Origin: Monosiga brevicollis MX1
Lineage: Eukaryota; Opisthokonta; Choanoflagellata; Craspedida; Salpingoecidae
Assembly: GCF_000002865.3 (NCBI RefSeq)
Contig: NW_001865049.1
Coordinates: 1,026,381-1,090,380 of the forward strand
Length of the DNA stretch: 64,000 nucleotides
Direction of reading: 5' to 3'
Position numbers and translations under genes: made by a program. The notes under the pieces were generated by a model. It was not told the origin of the DNA. It saw only the letters and a program-made list of their open reading frames with translations, and did no database searches. Shown one piece after another: positions 11,392-23,700 of this stretch; position 1 is the first letter of the stretch, and every line of letters starts with the position of its first letter.

Positions 11392-12374
11392 CACGGACGG
11401 GTGATGCGTCATTCATTGTTCCGCCCTTACCTTTTGACCGAGCTCACCCCCGGCGGCTGCAGCTGATGTAATTCTTTTCTCGCCAACCGCCGACAACATG
11501 CGAAATGAAAATTTAATACGCATATCATAAGAACGTATCAACCTGGCCTCATGCCACACCTACCTCATGCCGACACGCCCTGCCTCCGTCTCGAAAACAC
11601 ACACATGGCACGGGTGCTTAAGCTTCAAATGCAAGGATGCCTGCTCAACGAAAGCCACCATCCAGATCAGCTTGTGTGCATACCAACCAACCACCCAGTT
11701 GGTTGAACCATTGTTTCCTTATGTATGATGTTCAAAGGGCCTTAAAGCCTTGGTCTTATCAAACTGTAAAACTGCAAAAGGGAAAAAAGGGAGGTTCGTT
11801 GTTGCGTGCATGTATGCATATTTGACGTTTCAGGGCGGACATGCCTGGTCCGGGTTCCTGGCCTCGAGGCGCGCCAACAAAACGTGAGTGGGGCTTGCAG
11901 GCTTTTTAACCGTTGTTCAAAGCCAAAGGCGCTGAAGCAACCAACAGGTCTTGCTGCAGATACTGTTACCCTCGCTCGTTCTGATTCGTCCGGATCGCCG
12001 TGGGATCCAATAATAGTTTCCCGTGTGTGGTGCGCGCAGTGAGCAAACGAGCGCATCTCATTCCCAGGCAGGAGATCAACGAAGGTGCGAGCCGCCAGAA
12101 TAGTCAAGGGGTCTCCTTGCTCGCCAACCACTACCGAGCGCCTGCCTTTCCTTTCGCTTGCCCCGGGTCCAAAGGGAAACGAACCGCCAACAAACACCCA
12201 CAAGGCCTCACATGCTTGCTTCGTTGCTCGACCAAGCGCAGAGTCTGGCCGGTCGCACGGTCCTCTCCATGTTGCCTTGCCTGGTCTCGCCATAGCTTGT
12301 ACCCCCTCTCCCTGTTCTTGGCGTCTGGTTCAAGGTTTTGCAGCCCGCTCGTGGGCAAGCCGCGTGCCATCACG
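11392..12374. promoter_or_regulatory. Intergenic region upstream of the dystroglycan-like gene
   Basis: About 980 bases hold the MPND 3' end and the promoter/5' UTR of the next gene. A small inverted repeat (CCAACCA...TTGGTTG) lies at about 11685-11705. An open frame at 12000-12374 joins the downstream coding frame, but it lacks protein-like composition and the secretory signal begins at 12375. I see no other gene. Confidence 0.45.
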
Positions 12375-15300
12375 ATGCGCCATGCCCTGCTGAGCTTCGC
12401 TTTGCTGAGCCTGGCCACAGTCTTTGGTGCCGGCGCTCAGCAGCCAAGTCTGGACACAGAGCAAAGCTTGGACGATGTCTGGATCTTCCCTGGACAAGCC
12501 TGGGTGGGTCACGCCCCGGCCGGCAGCCACTTCGCCCTCACAGACGAGTCACACCCGGCTTGGCTTCAGCTCGAAGCCAACGCGACCACGTTGGCCGCTG
12601 CTGCAAGCGTTCAGGCACACATGGGTCAGGCCTTTGTGCAAGTTCTTGATACTCAACAAACTGTGACAGACGTCTTTCGCATCGCTCTTGGTGCAACCCC
12701 ACTGCCAACATCATCCGGCACTAACTTTGCCTTGACCGTGCAAACCGGCTCTCCATCGTCCCTCACGATTACCGAGCTGGCGCAATTCTTGCTGGGGCTT
12801 CAAGCCCAAGTGGACGCCGAGCTTGGCTCCTCTGAAGCTCTCAAAGTACTCTACCAAGGCCAGCGCGTTGTTACTCTCCAAGCCCGTGCGTTCTTTTTTT
12901 TCCCCGTCTGACTGGAACGGCTCGGAATGTTCGCTTAAAGATAAATCGTCCAAGATAAAATCGTCGCTCTGCTGCCTATGTTCCTGGCTGGTCGTAGGCT
13001 ACATGGCGGAGGGCAATGCTGACATGCGCGCGGTCGCGCTTGACCTGCAAGTCATCTCCACACTGTCTCTCAACACGGCACGCGTGGTTGTATCGGATGC
13101 CTTGCCCACGTTGGCCAGCCAACTTAACCGAGTGCGAACTCGCCCCCGCGCGATGTGATGTGTCAATGTGTCCCTTTCGGCCAGACGTTCTACTGGCCAA
13201 GAAGATGCTCACACCGGCTTTTTCTTTTTTTTTTTCTTGGCGCTTGTGACTTGCATGATTAACCTTGTGTGTACTGTTTTTCACGACGACGGATGCGGCC
13301 AAATACGCAGGGTTTCTGGTTCGATCATATGCACGTAGCATCAGCTGAAGCAACGCCAACTCCAGAGCCTGAACCAGCCATCCAAGGCGTCCCCTTGATG
13401 CAGTTTCTACCCGTTCCCACCAACGTGGCCCGTGTTCGCCGCGCTGACCCCATCACAACCACGAATGCTCCTACCACAACCGGTATGTATGACTTGATGC
13501 AAACCATTTACCAGGCATTGCTTGTGATCGTGCCTGCGAATGTTGTCTTACTTCTTTCAGACACCTCAGTCCAACTCACTACTTGCCGTGTCGTTTGTTT
13601 TGCTTTGCAGGGGGGGACGCCCCCATTGACATGGTCCTCGTCATCGATGGCTCGGGCAGTATGGGCCATGCAGCATATAATCGTTCCCTAGACAACGCAG
13701 CCGCCTTGGTGTCGCGTCTAGCCCTGGCGAGCTCTAATATCCGGTTCGAGGCGAAGCGTCCCACCCACCCGCCACACACACAAGCACACCACTTGTTTTC
13801 TCATGGACTTGAAGACAACATCAAAACTCACCTCGCCTGTATCATCTTTGTAGCGTGGCAGCTGTTGAACTCAAGGGCACGCCAATCACCATCTTTGATT
13901 TTGACGAGTATTCTTCAACCAACGATATGCGCAATGTGCGACCACCACCTACCTACGCCTGCCGCAATTCAATACACGAATAGCAGACAGTGTCCCTCAC
14001 CAACATCATTCGGCTTCCCTCTCGATAGGCATTTCTGGCTCACAAGAGCCGATACGTTGAGAACCGAGGCAGCAATGTCGCTGGCACGTTGGATTTCATC
14101 CGGAGCGAGATTCTCGTTTCCAACAAAGGTCCGTCCGACATGCCAAATTGCGAGATCACGAGCATGCCCTTTGATACTGGCCAGCTGACTTAATCATTGT
14201 CCTTTTCTTCCTGACTCTACTTCTTCTGCCACAGGTCATCGCCTTTTTGCCGACATCCCGACCATTATTTTTACGGATGCGCGTGCATCGCAATCTGACA
14301 TCTTTATCGAAGAAGCTGCACAGCGCTTGCGCAGCGTTGGGGGTCGCCTTTTCGTGTTTGGCATCGATATCAATACTGAAGCACAGGAGCAGCAACTACT
14401 TTTTATCGCGGGCTCGAACGAAGGTGTGCTGAATCTGACCGCATTCGAGGCCAGCCAGGTTTCCAATGATGAGGCAAGCATTGAGTTTATGATGCAGACA
14501 ATTCTCGATACAAACATCAGCGCGAATCCAACCACGCTGCCCGCAATGGATTCTCTGTGCAACAATTCGGTGGACGTTGTCTTTGTACTGGATACGCTGG
14601 ACTCTGCCACCAACTCTATCGGGTCCAAACGAGACTTACTGGCTGATCTCGTTGATGATTTGCGCCTTCGCCATGATCAGACGAGGTAGGACCGTTGAGC
14701 CTCAGAGTCGCATCGCATCCAATACTTCATCACCCGCCACACAATCTCACTGTTTTTGCTTTTGCTCACAGGGCTGCCGTGCTTGTGGACGAGGGGAGTC
14801 CACGCATTGTCTTTGGCCTTGATCAGTACGACAGCAGTGCCGGTGCTTCTCGAACCATTCACAATGGCCCGCTACTCGCCACATCGACGATCAACACCAG
14901 TGCCATTCCAGCCTTTATTGATAATACGTTTGGTTCGGCATTTCGTGCAAACGTATTACGCGTAGTCGCGTGGGTCTTGCCAAGCGATGCTGAAACAGAT
15001 TCCTTGGTCGTGCAAGCGTCGCTCGAGAATTTGGCCCTGCGCGGTTACACGGTTGTTGTCTTGGTGGCATCGGATACAGTTTTGGATGTGTCTGAACTCC
15101 CGGTGTCCCGCTTTGATCCCAATGATGAAACTTATGATGCAATGAATGTCGTTGACTTGGGAATCTGCGATCAGGCGATTGTGGCCACCACACCGTCGAG
15201 CACCGTGCTTCCAACACCGACCATCTCCGTTGGTCTCAGCAGCACAATTGTGCCTACCCCCACCATTACAAGCTCGAGCATTGGGTTGACAACATCATCT

Positions 15301-18300
15301 CTAGCTAGCACGAGTACCTCAACCTTGTTGAGCAGTAGCTCCGCCATGTTGTCATCGACACTCCAGCCGGTGAGCAGCACCAGCAGCGTTGCGCCATCAA
15401 GCACCAGCATTGTCGTATCCCCCAGCCCCAGCGCCACGGTCGTGCCACAGTTCTGTGACTTTACCGAGCAGGACGTGGTCCTCGTGCTGGACATGTCCGG
15501 AAGCGTGGATGTAGCTGACTACAACCGGATGCTGCAGGTGGCGCGCGCCACCATCAACAGCCTGCCCATCAATGAGGGCCTGGTTCGAGCTGCTCTAGTC
15601 TTGCTCAAGGGCACGCCGAGTAGCCCGGTCTCGCTGGCTCAGGGCACAAGCCGCGAGGCTTTGCTGGACGGCGTGGACAACCTCGTGTACTCGAGCACAC
15701 GTCCGTCTGCCGCGGCTACCACGTTGGCGTACGTGCGTGAGACGGTGCTGACGGCAGCCAACGGATATCGCGGGGGGCAGGCCACAGTGCTGCTGTTTAC
15801 GGATGGTGACTCGCAGGAGCCGTTTACGCAGGTTGAGGCGGAGGCTCAACAGCTCCGCGCCCTGCCTGGCGGCGTGAAGATTGCCACAGTGGGCTTCCCT
15901 GTGGATCCTGTGGCCAGTTCGGAGATTGACGTGGACACGCTGGCAGCGTTGACGGGTTCGCTTTCCCTCGTGTATGATCAGAACGACCTGGTATCGCTTT
16001 TGACGTCGGGGATGGCGTCGGCGTTCCAGGATGCGTTCCTTCGGGACCTGTTTTGCGTCGTACTCACCAGCACTGTGGCGCCGACCTCAAGCTATGTGGC
16101 CAGCACTTTTGCTCCCTCGTCATCTTTTGTGGCCTCAACCTTCGCGCCATCGTCGACCTCCTTCCAGCCCTCCATCATCTCCAGCACCTCTTCCGTGGCC
16201 CCTTCCCCGATTTCATCGAGTACAGTCTTGCTGTCCTCGACTTTCTTGCCGTCATCCGTGCTTTCATCGGGGATCTCAACATCGTCGCTTGTTGAGCCCA
16301 TATCCTCGTCGTCAGTTGCGCCGGTGTCCTCTTCGGTGTTGCTCACCCCGACCGTTTCATCGTCATACGCGATCTCTTCGTCTCTACTGACGGCAACGCC
16401 TTCAGTCAGTTTGTCGCCAAGTACAAGCGCCACGGCCACAGCCAGCCCGCAGTCAAGCTTCTCGGTTACCTCAAGCGTCGATCTGACTGCCACGCCGACG
16501 GCTTCCAGTATTTTCTCAACCAGCGTGTCACTTTCGGCCACGCCAACGGTGTCCTCGACCCCAGTCTCGATTCCCATCTCCAGCTCCAGTACACTGTTGT
16601 CGTCGTCGATCCCGTCAAGCCTTTCCAGCTCAATTACATCCAGCCCATTGGTGACACCGTCAGCATCCACCTCGAGTGTCTTTGCCACTTCGTCTTTGTC
16701 GCCCACGACAACATTGCCTGCGCCTTCCTCGACCGTTTCCTCAAATCTGGGTTCATCGTCGGTTGTCACATTCTCTACCGTGTCTAGTGCTTCAACCTCG
16801 TCGCCCGTCACATTCTCTACCGTGTCTAGTGCTTCAACCTCGTCACCCGTCACATTCTCTACCGTGTCTAGTGCTTCAACCTCGTCACCCGTGCTCTCAA
16901 GTTCTAGCGCTACTTCAGTGGTTCCGAGTGCAAGCACGTCGACATCCATTCAACCTTCAACTTCAGTGGCCGCCTCAGTTTCAACCTCGGCGTTTTCCTC
17001 AGTTTCGGTGTCATCTTCTTTGGGTTCATCGGCCTCCATGACGGCTTCGAGCAGCTCGTTTGCTTACTCGTCTGTGGTGCCGTCCACCGCCTCGCTTTCA
17101 CCGTCGGCAAGCGCGACGGCTTCTTCAGGATTCAGCAGTACCGTGACTACATCGGCATCTTCCAGCTCAGGATTTTTGTCATCGACGGTGACCTCCAGTT
17201 TGGCGCCATCTTCAACGGTTCTTTCCTCGCTTAGTGCATCGAGCAGTGCATCTGCAACACCGACAACCTCTATCGCACCCTCGGCCTCGGCCTCGCCCAC
17301 GGCGTCTCCCTCGCCCTCGGCCTCGCCAACGCCAACGCCAACGCCAACCCCTGTGCTATCGCGGCCTTTCCTGCTCAATGCTTTGCCACGAGACTTGGTG
17401 GCGCCCGTACCTGCTGGCGTCTTCTCCTATCAAGTGCCAGATGACACGTTCTGGGATCCTGAGGATGGCTTTGCATTGTCGTTTAATGTGGCCTCTTTTG
17501 GCCCAGCTGCCAACTGGCTGCAGTACGTGGACGCAATGCGCACCTTCTTTGGCGCCCCAACGGCTGAGGAGGCTGGAGCGTACGCATATCAACTGACTGC
17601 GGTTGACTCTGACGGTTTAGTGTCTGATCCCACACATTTGTTGGTTGTGGTGCCTGTGGACACGACCGTGGACAGCGTGCTTGAGGTGGAAATGGAGATA
17701 ACAACGGCCGGTTCCGGGGAGGCAGCCCCCAACTCACGCCGCCGCGCTGATTGCACCACGACCTTGTCGCCTCTGGATCGCGTGGCTCTACTCGAGGCTG
17801 CAGATGACGTGGTGCCCGCGGCCGATTTTGCAATTCAGTCGATTGAGACGATTGAAACGGCAGGTGGTTGCGGGGTCCGAGTTCGGCTGCGTGATCATAA
17901 TGCTTCGGATTGTAGCGTTGGTGAATCACGCGGGCAGCTCATCGAAAACTCGGCCGCACGCCTACAAGAGGCCGTTAATGCGGTCAGCAGCAACCCATTG
18001 GTGATTGAATCTGTGGAAGCTGTGGTAGAGGAATGTCAAGTTTTGGCAGCACCAACACCTCGAAGCGCGGCCGAACGGGATCTGCGGTCATTTGCCGTGC
18101 CATTTATCGCAATTGCCATGGTGTTGTTGCTGGCCTGTATTCTTCTCTTTGTGGTTTTGCGGCGAGTGCGCACCAAGGGCGAGACCGATGCGCTGTTCGG
18201 TCCTCGTAAACCCGTCTTACTACCCACCGATCGAAATGTAAGTGTTCGTGTTGCTTGGGGTTCCCTCCTGGTCCCGAGAGCAAATGTCGTTTTGACAAGC

Positions 18301-19021
18301 TTGGGGAAGAAAAAAAAAAAAAAAGGAAAAGCCTCCTTTGCTCTGCTTGCTCACCGCTTCCATTTTTGGTGTTTGACTTTTCTGCGCAGCTGCCTCGCAA
18401 CGAGATTGCGACGACTTCACCCAAGCTGCTGGCATCTGGTCCTTGGGGTTACGATGCTGTTGGCACGGACATATTTGCTTCGGAAGGTGATGAACCAGCG
18501 GCTCCCCAACCGTCAGCTACGCACAAAAGCAAGGAGCTGTTTGGAAGCGCCCCACCTTATCGTCCGCCTCCGGCCTATCCCTCGGCTCTCTATTCGGAGG
18601 ACGGTGGTCCCTTTGGTTCGTAGCTGCCTCACTGTGATGTTCTTTGTTTGTTTGTTTGTTTGTTTGTTTTACTTGTTTCAATTTGTTCCAAGTGATTCAA
18701 GTTCATCTTGCGTCCATGTGTGCTGGACACCATCTCTTTTGTGCGTGTGCGTGTGCAGAGTCCGTAGGAGGAATGAATGAACAATATGGACCGGATATGA
18801 TCACGACCATCACGACAACGACAACGACGACAACCCAGTATGGCGCCTTCAAGCCGGCTCCCCCGTACCTGGAGCCCCCAGACTACGCCACTGCTATGAG
18901 CGACCCAACTGAGGGTTACGAGGAGCCAGCACTGACCCGCTTTGCGGCTGCCAATGACCCCAGCCGGCCAAGCGGTCGGTATGGACTTCCTCGCGGTTCG
19001 TCTCGATATGAAGAAGAATAG
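12375..19021 (+). CDS. Dystroglycan homologue with three inserted VWA domains
   Basis: Dystroglycan links extracellular matrix to cytoskeleton. The start at 12375 (MRHALLSFALLSL) is a signal peptide. An Ig-like region follows (AWVGHAPAGSHFAL; PAWLQLEANATTL; VFRIAL), then an S6-like region (about 12720-13135) and the basic site ARVRRAD (13431-13442), identical at RVRR to the human furin site. Next come VWA1 (from 13619, VIDGSGSMG), VWA2 (about 14570-15165, MIDAS degenerate) and VWA3 (about 15460-16060, VLDMSGS). A Ser/Thr mucin stalk covers 16060-17360. The second Ig-like/CADG domain (17365-17665) reads YQVPDDTFWDPEDG, NWLQYVDAMRTFFGAP and YAYQLTAVDSDGL, matching the human SDTFYDHED, SWVQFNSNSQLMYGLP and YFMHATDKGGL. 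A SEA-like region with paired Cys (17670-18060), a TM (18090-18168) and a tail with APPYRPPPAY and APPYLEPPDY complete it. Introns at 18239-18388 and about 18615-18757 cut the tail. The whole is about 1,850 residues. VWA domains are not part of animal dystroglycan. Confidence 0.82.
16768..16893 (+). repeat. 42-bp in-frame repeat x3 in the mucin stalk
   Basis: Three near-identical 42-base units each encode TFSTVSSASTSSPV, a fully Ser/Thr-rich 14-residue step suited to dense O-glycosylation. Recent slippage is suggested by the near identity. Confidence 0.92.
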
Positions 19022-20146
19022 TCGGCGAACTGCCTTAGGTGTTTGTGAGTAATGTGAAAGTCACTTTTACACTACTTTTGTGGCGCCGTCCTAAATTTCT
19101 CTTTACACATGCGTCCACTTGCACATTCACGTATATCTTGATATGTGGCGAGTTGGGGTTGCTCTTGTATCATACACTGCGACTGAAGCTGAGCCAGGTC
19201 GTGGGCAATTCATCCATCAATATCCTCATGGTCGTCGTCAAGGATGATGAGAAATCTTTTCGACAGGAGCTAATCCTCATTGAACTCCAACAAGTTGCCA
19301 GAGGCAGTCAAACAAAGTCGGGGTCAAATGACTCTCGGAAGGTGCTGTCAACAACAACAGGCATTAAAGCGTAGCAGGAAGTACAGTACATGTACAATCG
19401 ACAGGCGACTTTTCTGCTCCAGAACGTTTTAACGTTGAAAACGGGGAAAAACTCTCAAAAAACTCTTACTCTTTCCATTGTCGTTGTCGTTGCTCGAAGC
19501 CAAGTCAAAGTACATGTAAATCTCCAGGCATTGGAGCTTGATAACATCCTTTAATCGGAGGCAGGAAGGCGGAGCTTTCGGGCGAGACAGACAGACAGAC
19601 AGACAGAGGCAGACAGAGTCAGACAGAAGCAGACAGAGCCAGACAGAGGCAGACAGAGGCAGACAGAGGCAGACAGAGGCAGACAGAGGCAGACAGAGCC
19701 AGACTGTTAGCGTCAAATCCGTGCTTCCAACAAGTGGCCTCCGGCTGTGCTGGAGCCTAACAGAGACAGAGGAAGAGAAGAGCGAAAAGAACAAAACCAG
19801 CCAGGATGCCAAAACAGCAGAGAATTGGAGAAAAAATATTACGAAACCATGTCGAAATTCTTTATCCCACAAAACACACACTCTTGTTTTGGCTGACAAA
19901 TTCGCTCCACACACACACACAGAAGAGGAGTGAGTGGAGATGGCACGAATCACGAAGGCACACCTTTTTTCGAATGCAACGCACAACTTTCTCACACATA
20001 AAAAAGGTGATATAGTCGCGTAATACCCATACAGAGTGGCAGCAATGCACATCTTTTGTCTTCCACACACTTATGGCTCACTCACGTTGCTGTGACCTTG
20101 CGCGTCCCACACCTGCGATCAAGCAGACTTGAGATTTTTTTTCCCA

Positions 20147-20179
<33 letters not shown>

Positions 20180-20733
20180 CTGCGATTGCTCGGGGATCGT
20201 TGATCGTGGTGAGTGTGGTGTAAACGGCAGTCGGGCCTGAACGGGGATGAGGGTCAAGTTGCAGTCAGCTTGGGAGAGTGGGATCGGGTGGGAGGCGATG
20301 AAGAAGCCCGGTCATGGAGATGAAGTGACGCTCAAGATACACACAGCTGGGGATGGGAGCGAGCAAGTGATCAAGTGGTGGATGAAACTGGAGACGTCAC
20401 AGAAGGCCATGCAGAAGGCCACCGCTGCCATTCCAACGATCCTCGCCTGCCTCACGCGGACGGTCTCATAACGAACCCGTTGGACTATAGGTGATACAAC
20501 ACTTTGAGCGACAAGACGTGTCTGGTGTGCGCAGCACGAAAATCCCTCCTCTGTGAGGGGGGGAGGGAAGCCTCTTTCGTTCTTGCTCGGGTGAGCCGCC
20601 ATTGCTGTTTAGGCCCCTCAAATCCTGGTTTCCCAGACCTCACGCTACAACGATTGCACTGATTTGACCCTGGACAACACTCATTCATCGATCATCTGTC
20701 ATTCTCATACTAACAGGTCTTAGCATCCAAGAA
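19022..20733. other. Intergenic region, no gene seen
   Basis: About 1.7 kb separates two tandem genes. It contains a CAGACAGAGG minisatellite (19585-19705), a CA-type short run near 19908 and a T run of about 26 at 20147-20172. The open frame at 20247-20471 (74 codons) has no recognisable similarity and no splice partners that I can support. The promoter of the PA14 receptor presumably lies in 20200-20730. Confidence 0.5.
19585..19705. repeat. 10-bp CAGACAGAGG minisatellite
   Basis: About ten to twelve copies of a ten-base unit, with small variants at the start (GACAGACA) and in the middle. The open frame across it (QTEADRGR type repeats) is a by-product of the repeat. Confidence 0.9.
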
Positions 20734-23700
20734 ATGGCGATCCAGTTGTTCAGCTGCCGCCAGGCCGCCCTAATTTTTGTTCTAGTCCTCGCACTTGCAA
20801 CACACATCAAGGCTTTTGGTAGGTCACTTCCTCTCGCGTCGCCTCAAATTTATTTGCAAACCAATGAAAGCCCACCCTTGGCCCCCCCTTCTTGCCATGC
20901 CGTCGCTGATTCGTGTCCATCAACCACACGCCCACGCATCGTTTGGGCCGGCCAGCCAAGGATGTCTCGCTGTTTGACATGTGAATCTCATTACCTCGGC
21001 ATACTTTGGCTTTTGGCTTCCTAGAGTGCTCGCCCAACTCTTGTGTGCATGGCTACTGCAACAACGTGACCACAGAATGCGTCTGCGACGCGGGCTTCGT
21101 TGGACCCATGTGCTCCTTTGAGCTCTGCAACAATTTGGCCACCACGCGACCAGGCCTCAGTGTGGACCTTTACAACGACTACAACTTCAAATCCATGGGA
21201 GGCGGCTCAGTGAGCTGGCCAAACATTAATTTTAATTGGGGCTACGGCGCACCTTCCCCCCTGCCCAGTGATAGTTTCTCAATTGTCGCAACCGGCCAGG
21301 TTCGCGCTCACCGCGACGGTTACGTCAAGTTCCAATGCCGTTTCCGAAACGGCGCCTGCCGGTTGTTTATCAACAAAACCGAGACAACAGCAAATACCGC
21401 GTTTTTTGTGACCGCTGGTCAGGCCCTTCGTCTCAAAGCAGAATTCCAGCATGGCAGCTATGAGACATATTGGTATTTGGATTGGTCGGATGGCCTGGCC
21501 ACGGCCGACTCTGCGGCCTCATTCGTCATTATACCGGCCGAGAACCTTGAAAGAGAAATCATTTGTCCTGATGGTTGCTCCGGACAAGGCTGCTGCGAAG
21601 AGAACGAGCGCTGCTACTGCCCCGAAGGCATGACAGGGCCTGACTGCTCAGTCCTAATATCCACCGCAACGTGCGGCGCTGAGTATCCAGTGCTACCCTA
21701 TGTACCGGGCGGCGTCAATATCGCCCTTTACAATGACTATACATTTGGTTCTGGCCAACCTGCCATTGTCCAGTTGCTGCAGCGAAGTTTAACTCTTTCA
21801 CCTGGTTACGGCTCGCCTGCCAGTGGCATCCCAACTGATTACTGGTCGGCAACCTTTTACGGCCAGCTGCGCATCAACACGACTGGATGGTACTCATTCA
21901 GCACAGGCGTGGCGCAAGGTTCCGCAAGCCTGCTTCTCGGGCCACACTCACTCATCCTGCCCACGACTGGCTCAACCTCAAGATGGGTTTACCTTGTGAT
22001 GGACCGGAGATATGACCTGCGTGTGGATTACAAACATAACGTGTATGCTGCGTCTTTTGCCCTGCAATGGACACCGCCAGGACAAGCATTGCAAAACATT
22101 CCCGTCACAGAGCTCTTTACACCAACTGCCGGCAGCTGGTGCCAACGCGAGTCCACATGCAACGACCGTGGCTTGAATCTCAACGGTCTCTGCCATTGCG
22201 ACAGTATTTACGAAGGTGCATCCTGCGAGTATTTCCAGTGTCGGTCGGACGAGTGCCGCTTCAGCGACAGCTGCCACGACCCGGCGTACGGGAGCAACGA
22301 TGCTGAGTGCAATGGCCAGGGCCGGTGCGTGGCGGGCGTGTGCGAGTGCAATGACGGGTTTGCGGATGAGAGTCAATGCACGCGCACGGGCTGCGAAACG
22401 GATGAGGCTTGCTCAGGACACGGCGCATGCGGGGACAACGGCCAGTGCGCATGTGATGCCGGGTGGATGGGCGAGGCATGCGAGCTGACGGTGTGTGGGG
22501 ATGATCGAGCTATTTTGCCGGGTCTGCTGGTGACGTATTACAATGGCTACTCGTTTGATGAGCGTCGCATTGAGGTGGCCGAGCCGTCAGCGTACCGGGA
22601 CATTGGCTACAATGCACCGCACCCGGATGTGCCTGCCGATTCGTTCAGCGTGACGTATGTTGGGTTTTTGCGACCCAAGGAGGCGGGCTGGTATCGGATG
22701 CGGCTGCGGTGCACGCGCGGGGCATGTGGCATGTACCTGAACCAGAGTGCCTATACGGATAGTGGGAATGCGGTGCTCATTGGCCGGGGCGAGATGGTTC
22801 GCCTGAAGCTGGAGTGGCAGCACTCGAACTACGACACCTATTTTTTCTTTGAGTGGATGGGGCCGTATGCGAGTGCTGCAGAGGCGCAAGCGGCTGGCGC
22901 GGCGGCGTTTGAGCAGGTGCCTGCGCATGCATTGGTTCATGAGGCGGTGTGTACGGGGGGCTGCTCTGGCCGTGGTTGCTGCGTGGCCTCGGACACCTGT
23001 GCATGCGAGGTGGGGTATGGCGGCGCAAGCTGCGAGGTTGATCTTGCAACGTGTGGCGCTGATGCGCCAGATGGAGCGCTCGTCTCTGGGGGTCTGCGGG
23101 CGCGCTATTATGCTGGGTCATTGACCGACCCTTTGCAAACTACGGCAACTCATGTGGATGGCGGTGTTGTCCAGCGGCTGAGCCTGGATTGGGGGTATAG
23201 TGCGCCCGTGTCTGGGATTCCCAGTGACTACTGGACTGGGGTGTTTTTCGGGCGGATCGTGTCGGAGCAGACGGGGTGGCATCGGCTGCGCGTGACGGCG
23301 GGCTCAGTGGCCGTCCAGGCCTTTGTGGGTGGTGTACTCGGCACAAGATGCTCCATGAATCCAGGCCCCTCCCAGTACACCCACAGGCCGGCCTCATAAT
23401 TGCCATCGCGCACGTCTACACGGATGTCGTAGCTCCGATCTGCAATCAAATACACAGACTGCGTCCAAGAGCCAGTCCAAGAAAACAATCGCACAGCATT
23501 GTATCACTACGAGGAGGGCTTTATGTGTGGGTGTGGAGCCAGTGGCTGCAGTGGTGAATCGCGCGGCGTATGCGTGGGAGCTAGCTGTGCGTGTGGCGGG
23601 CAGTATAGCGGTGCATCCTGCGAGTATTTCCAGTGTCGGTCGGACGAGTGCCGCTTCAGCGACAGCTGCCACGACCCGGCGTACGGGAGCAACGATGCTG

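Noticed and set aside
12000-12374. N-terminal extension of the dystroglycan-like protein
   Set aside because: The upstream part is not protein-like and would bury the clear signal peptide that begins at 12375.
13619-16060. Integrin alpha, collagen or calcium-channel alpha2-delta identity for the VWA gene
   Set aside because: The parts flanking the VWA domains follow dystroglycan in order and motifs. No Cache, FG-GAP or collagen repeats are seen.
19538-19933. Possible Gln/Arg-rich protein (DRQTDRQRQTE...)
   Set aside because: It is produced by the CAGACAGAGG minisatellite and lacks any domain or supporting exon.
23336-23492. Site-specific DNA inversion system (phase-variation type)
   Set aside because: No recombinase gene and no longer inverted repeats at the borders, only three bases. 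A microinversion or assembly error is more likely.
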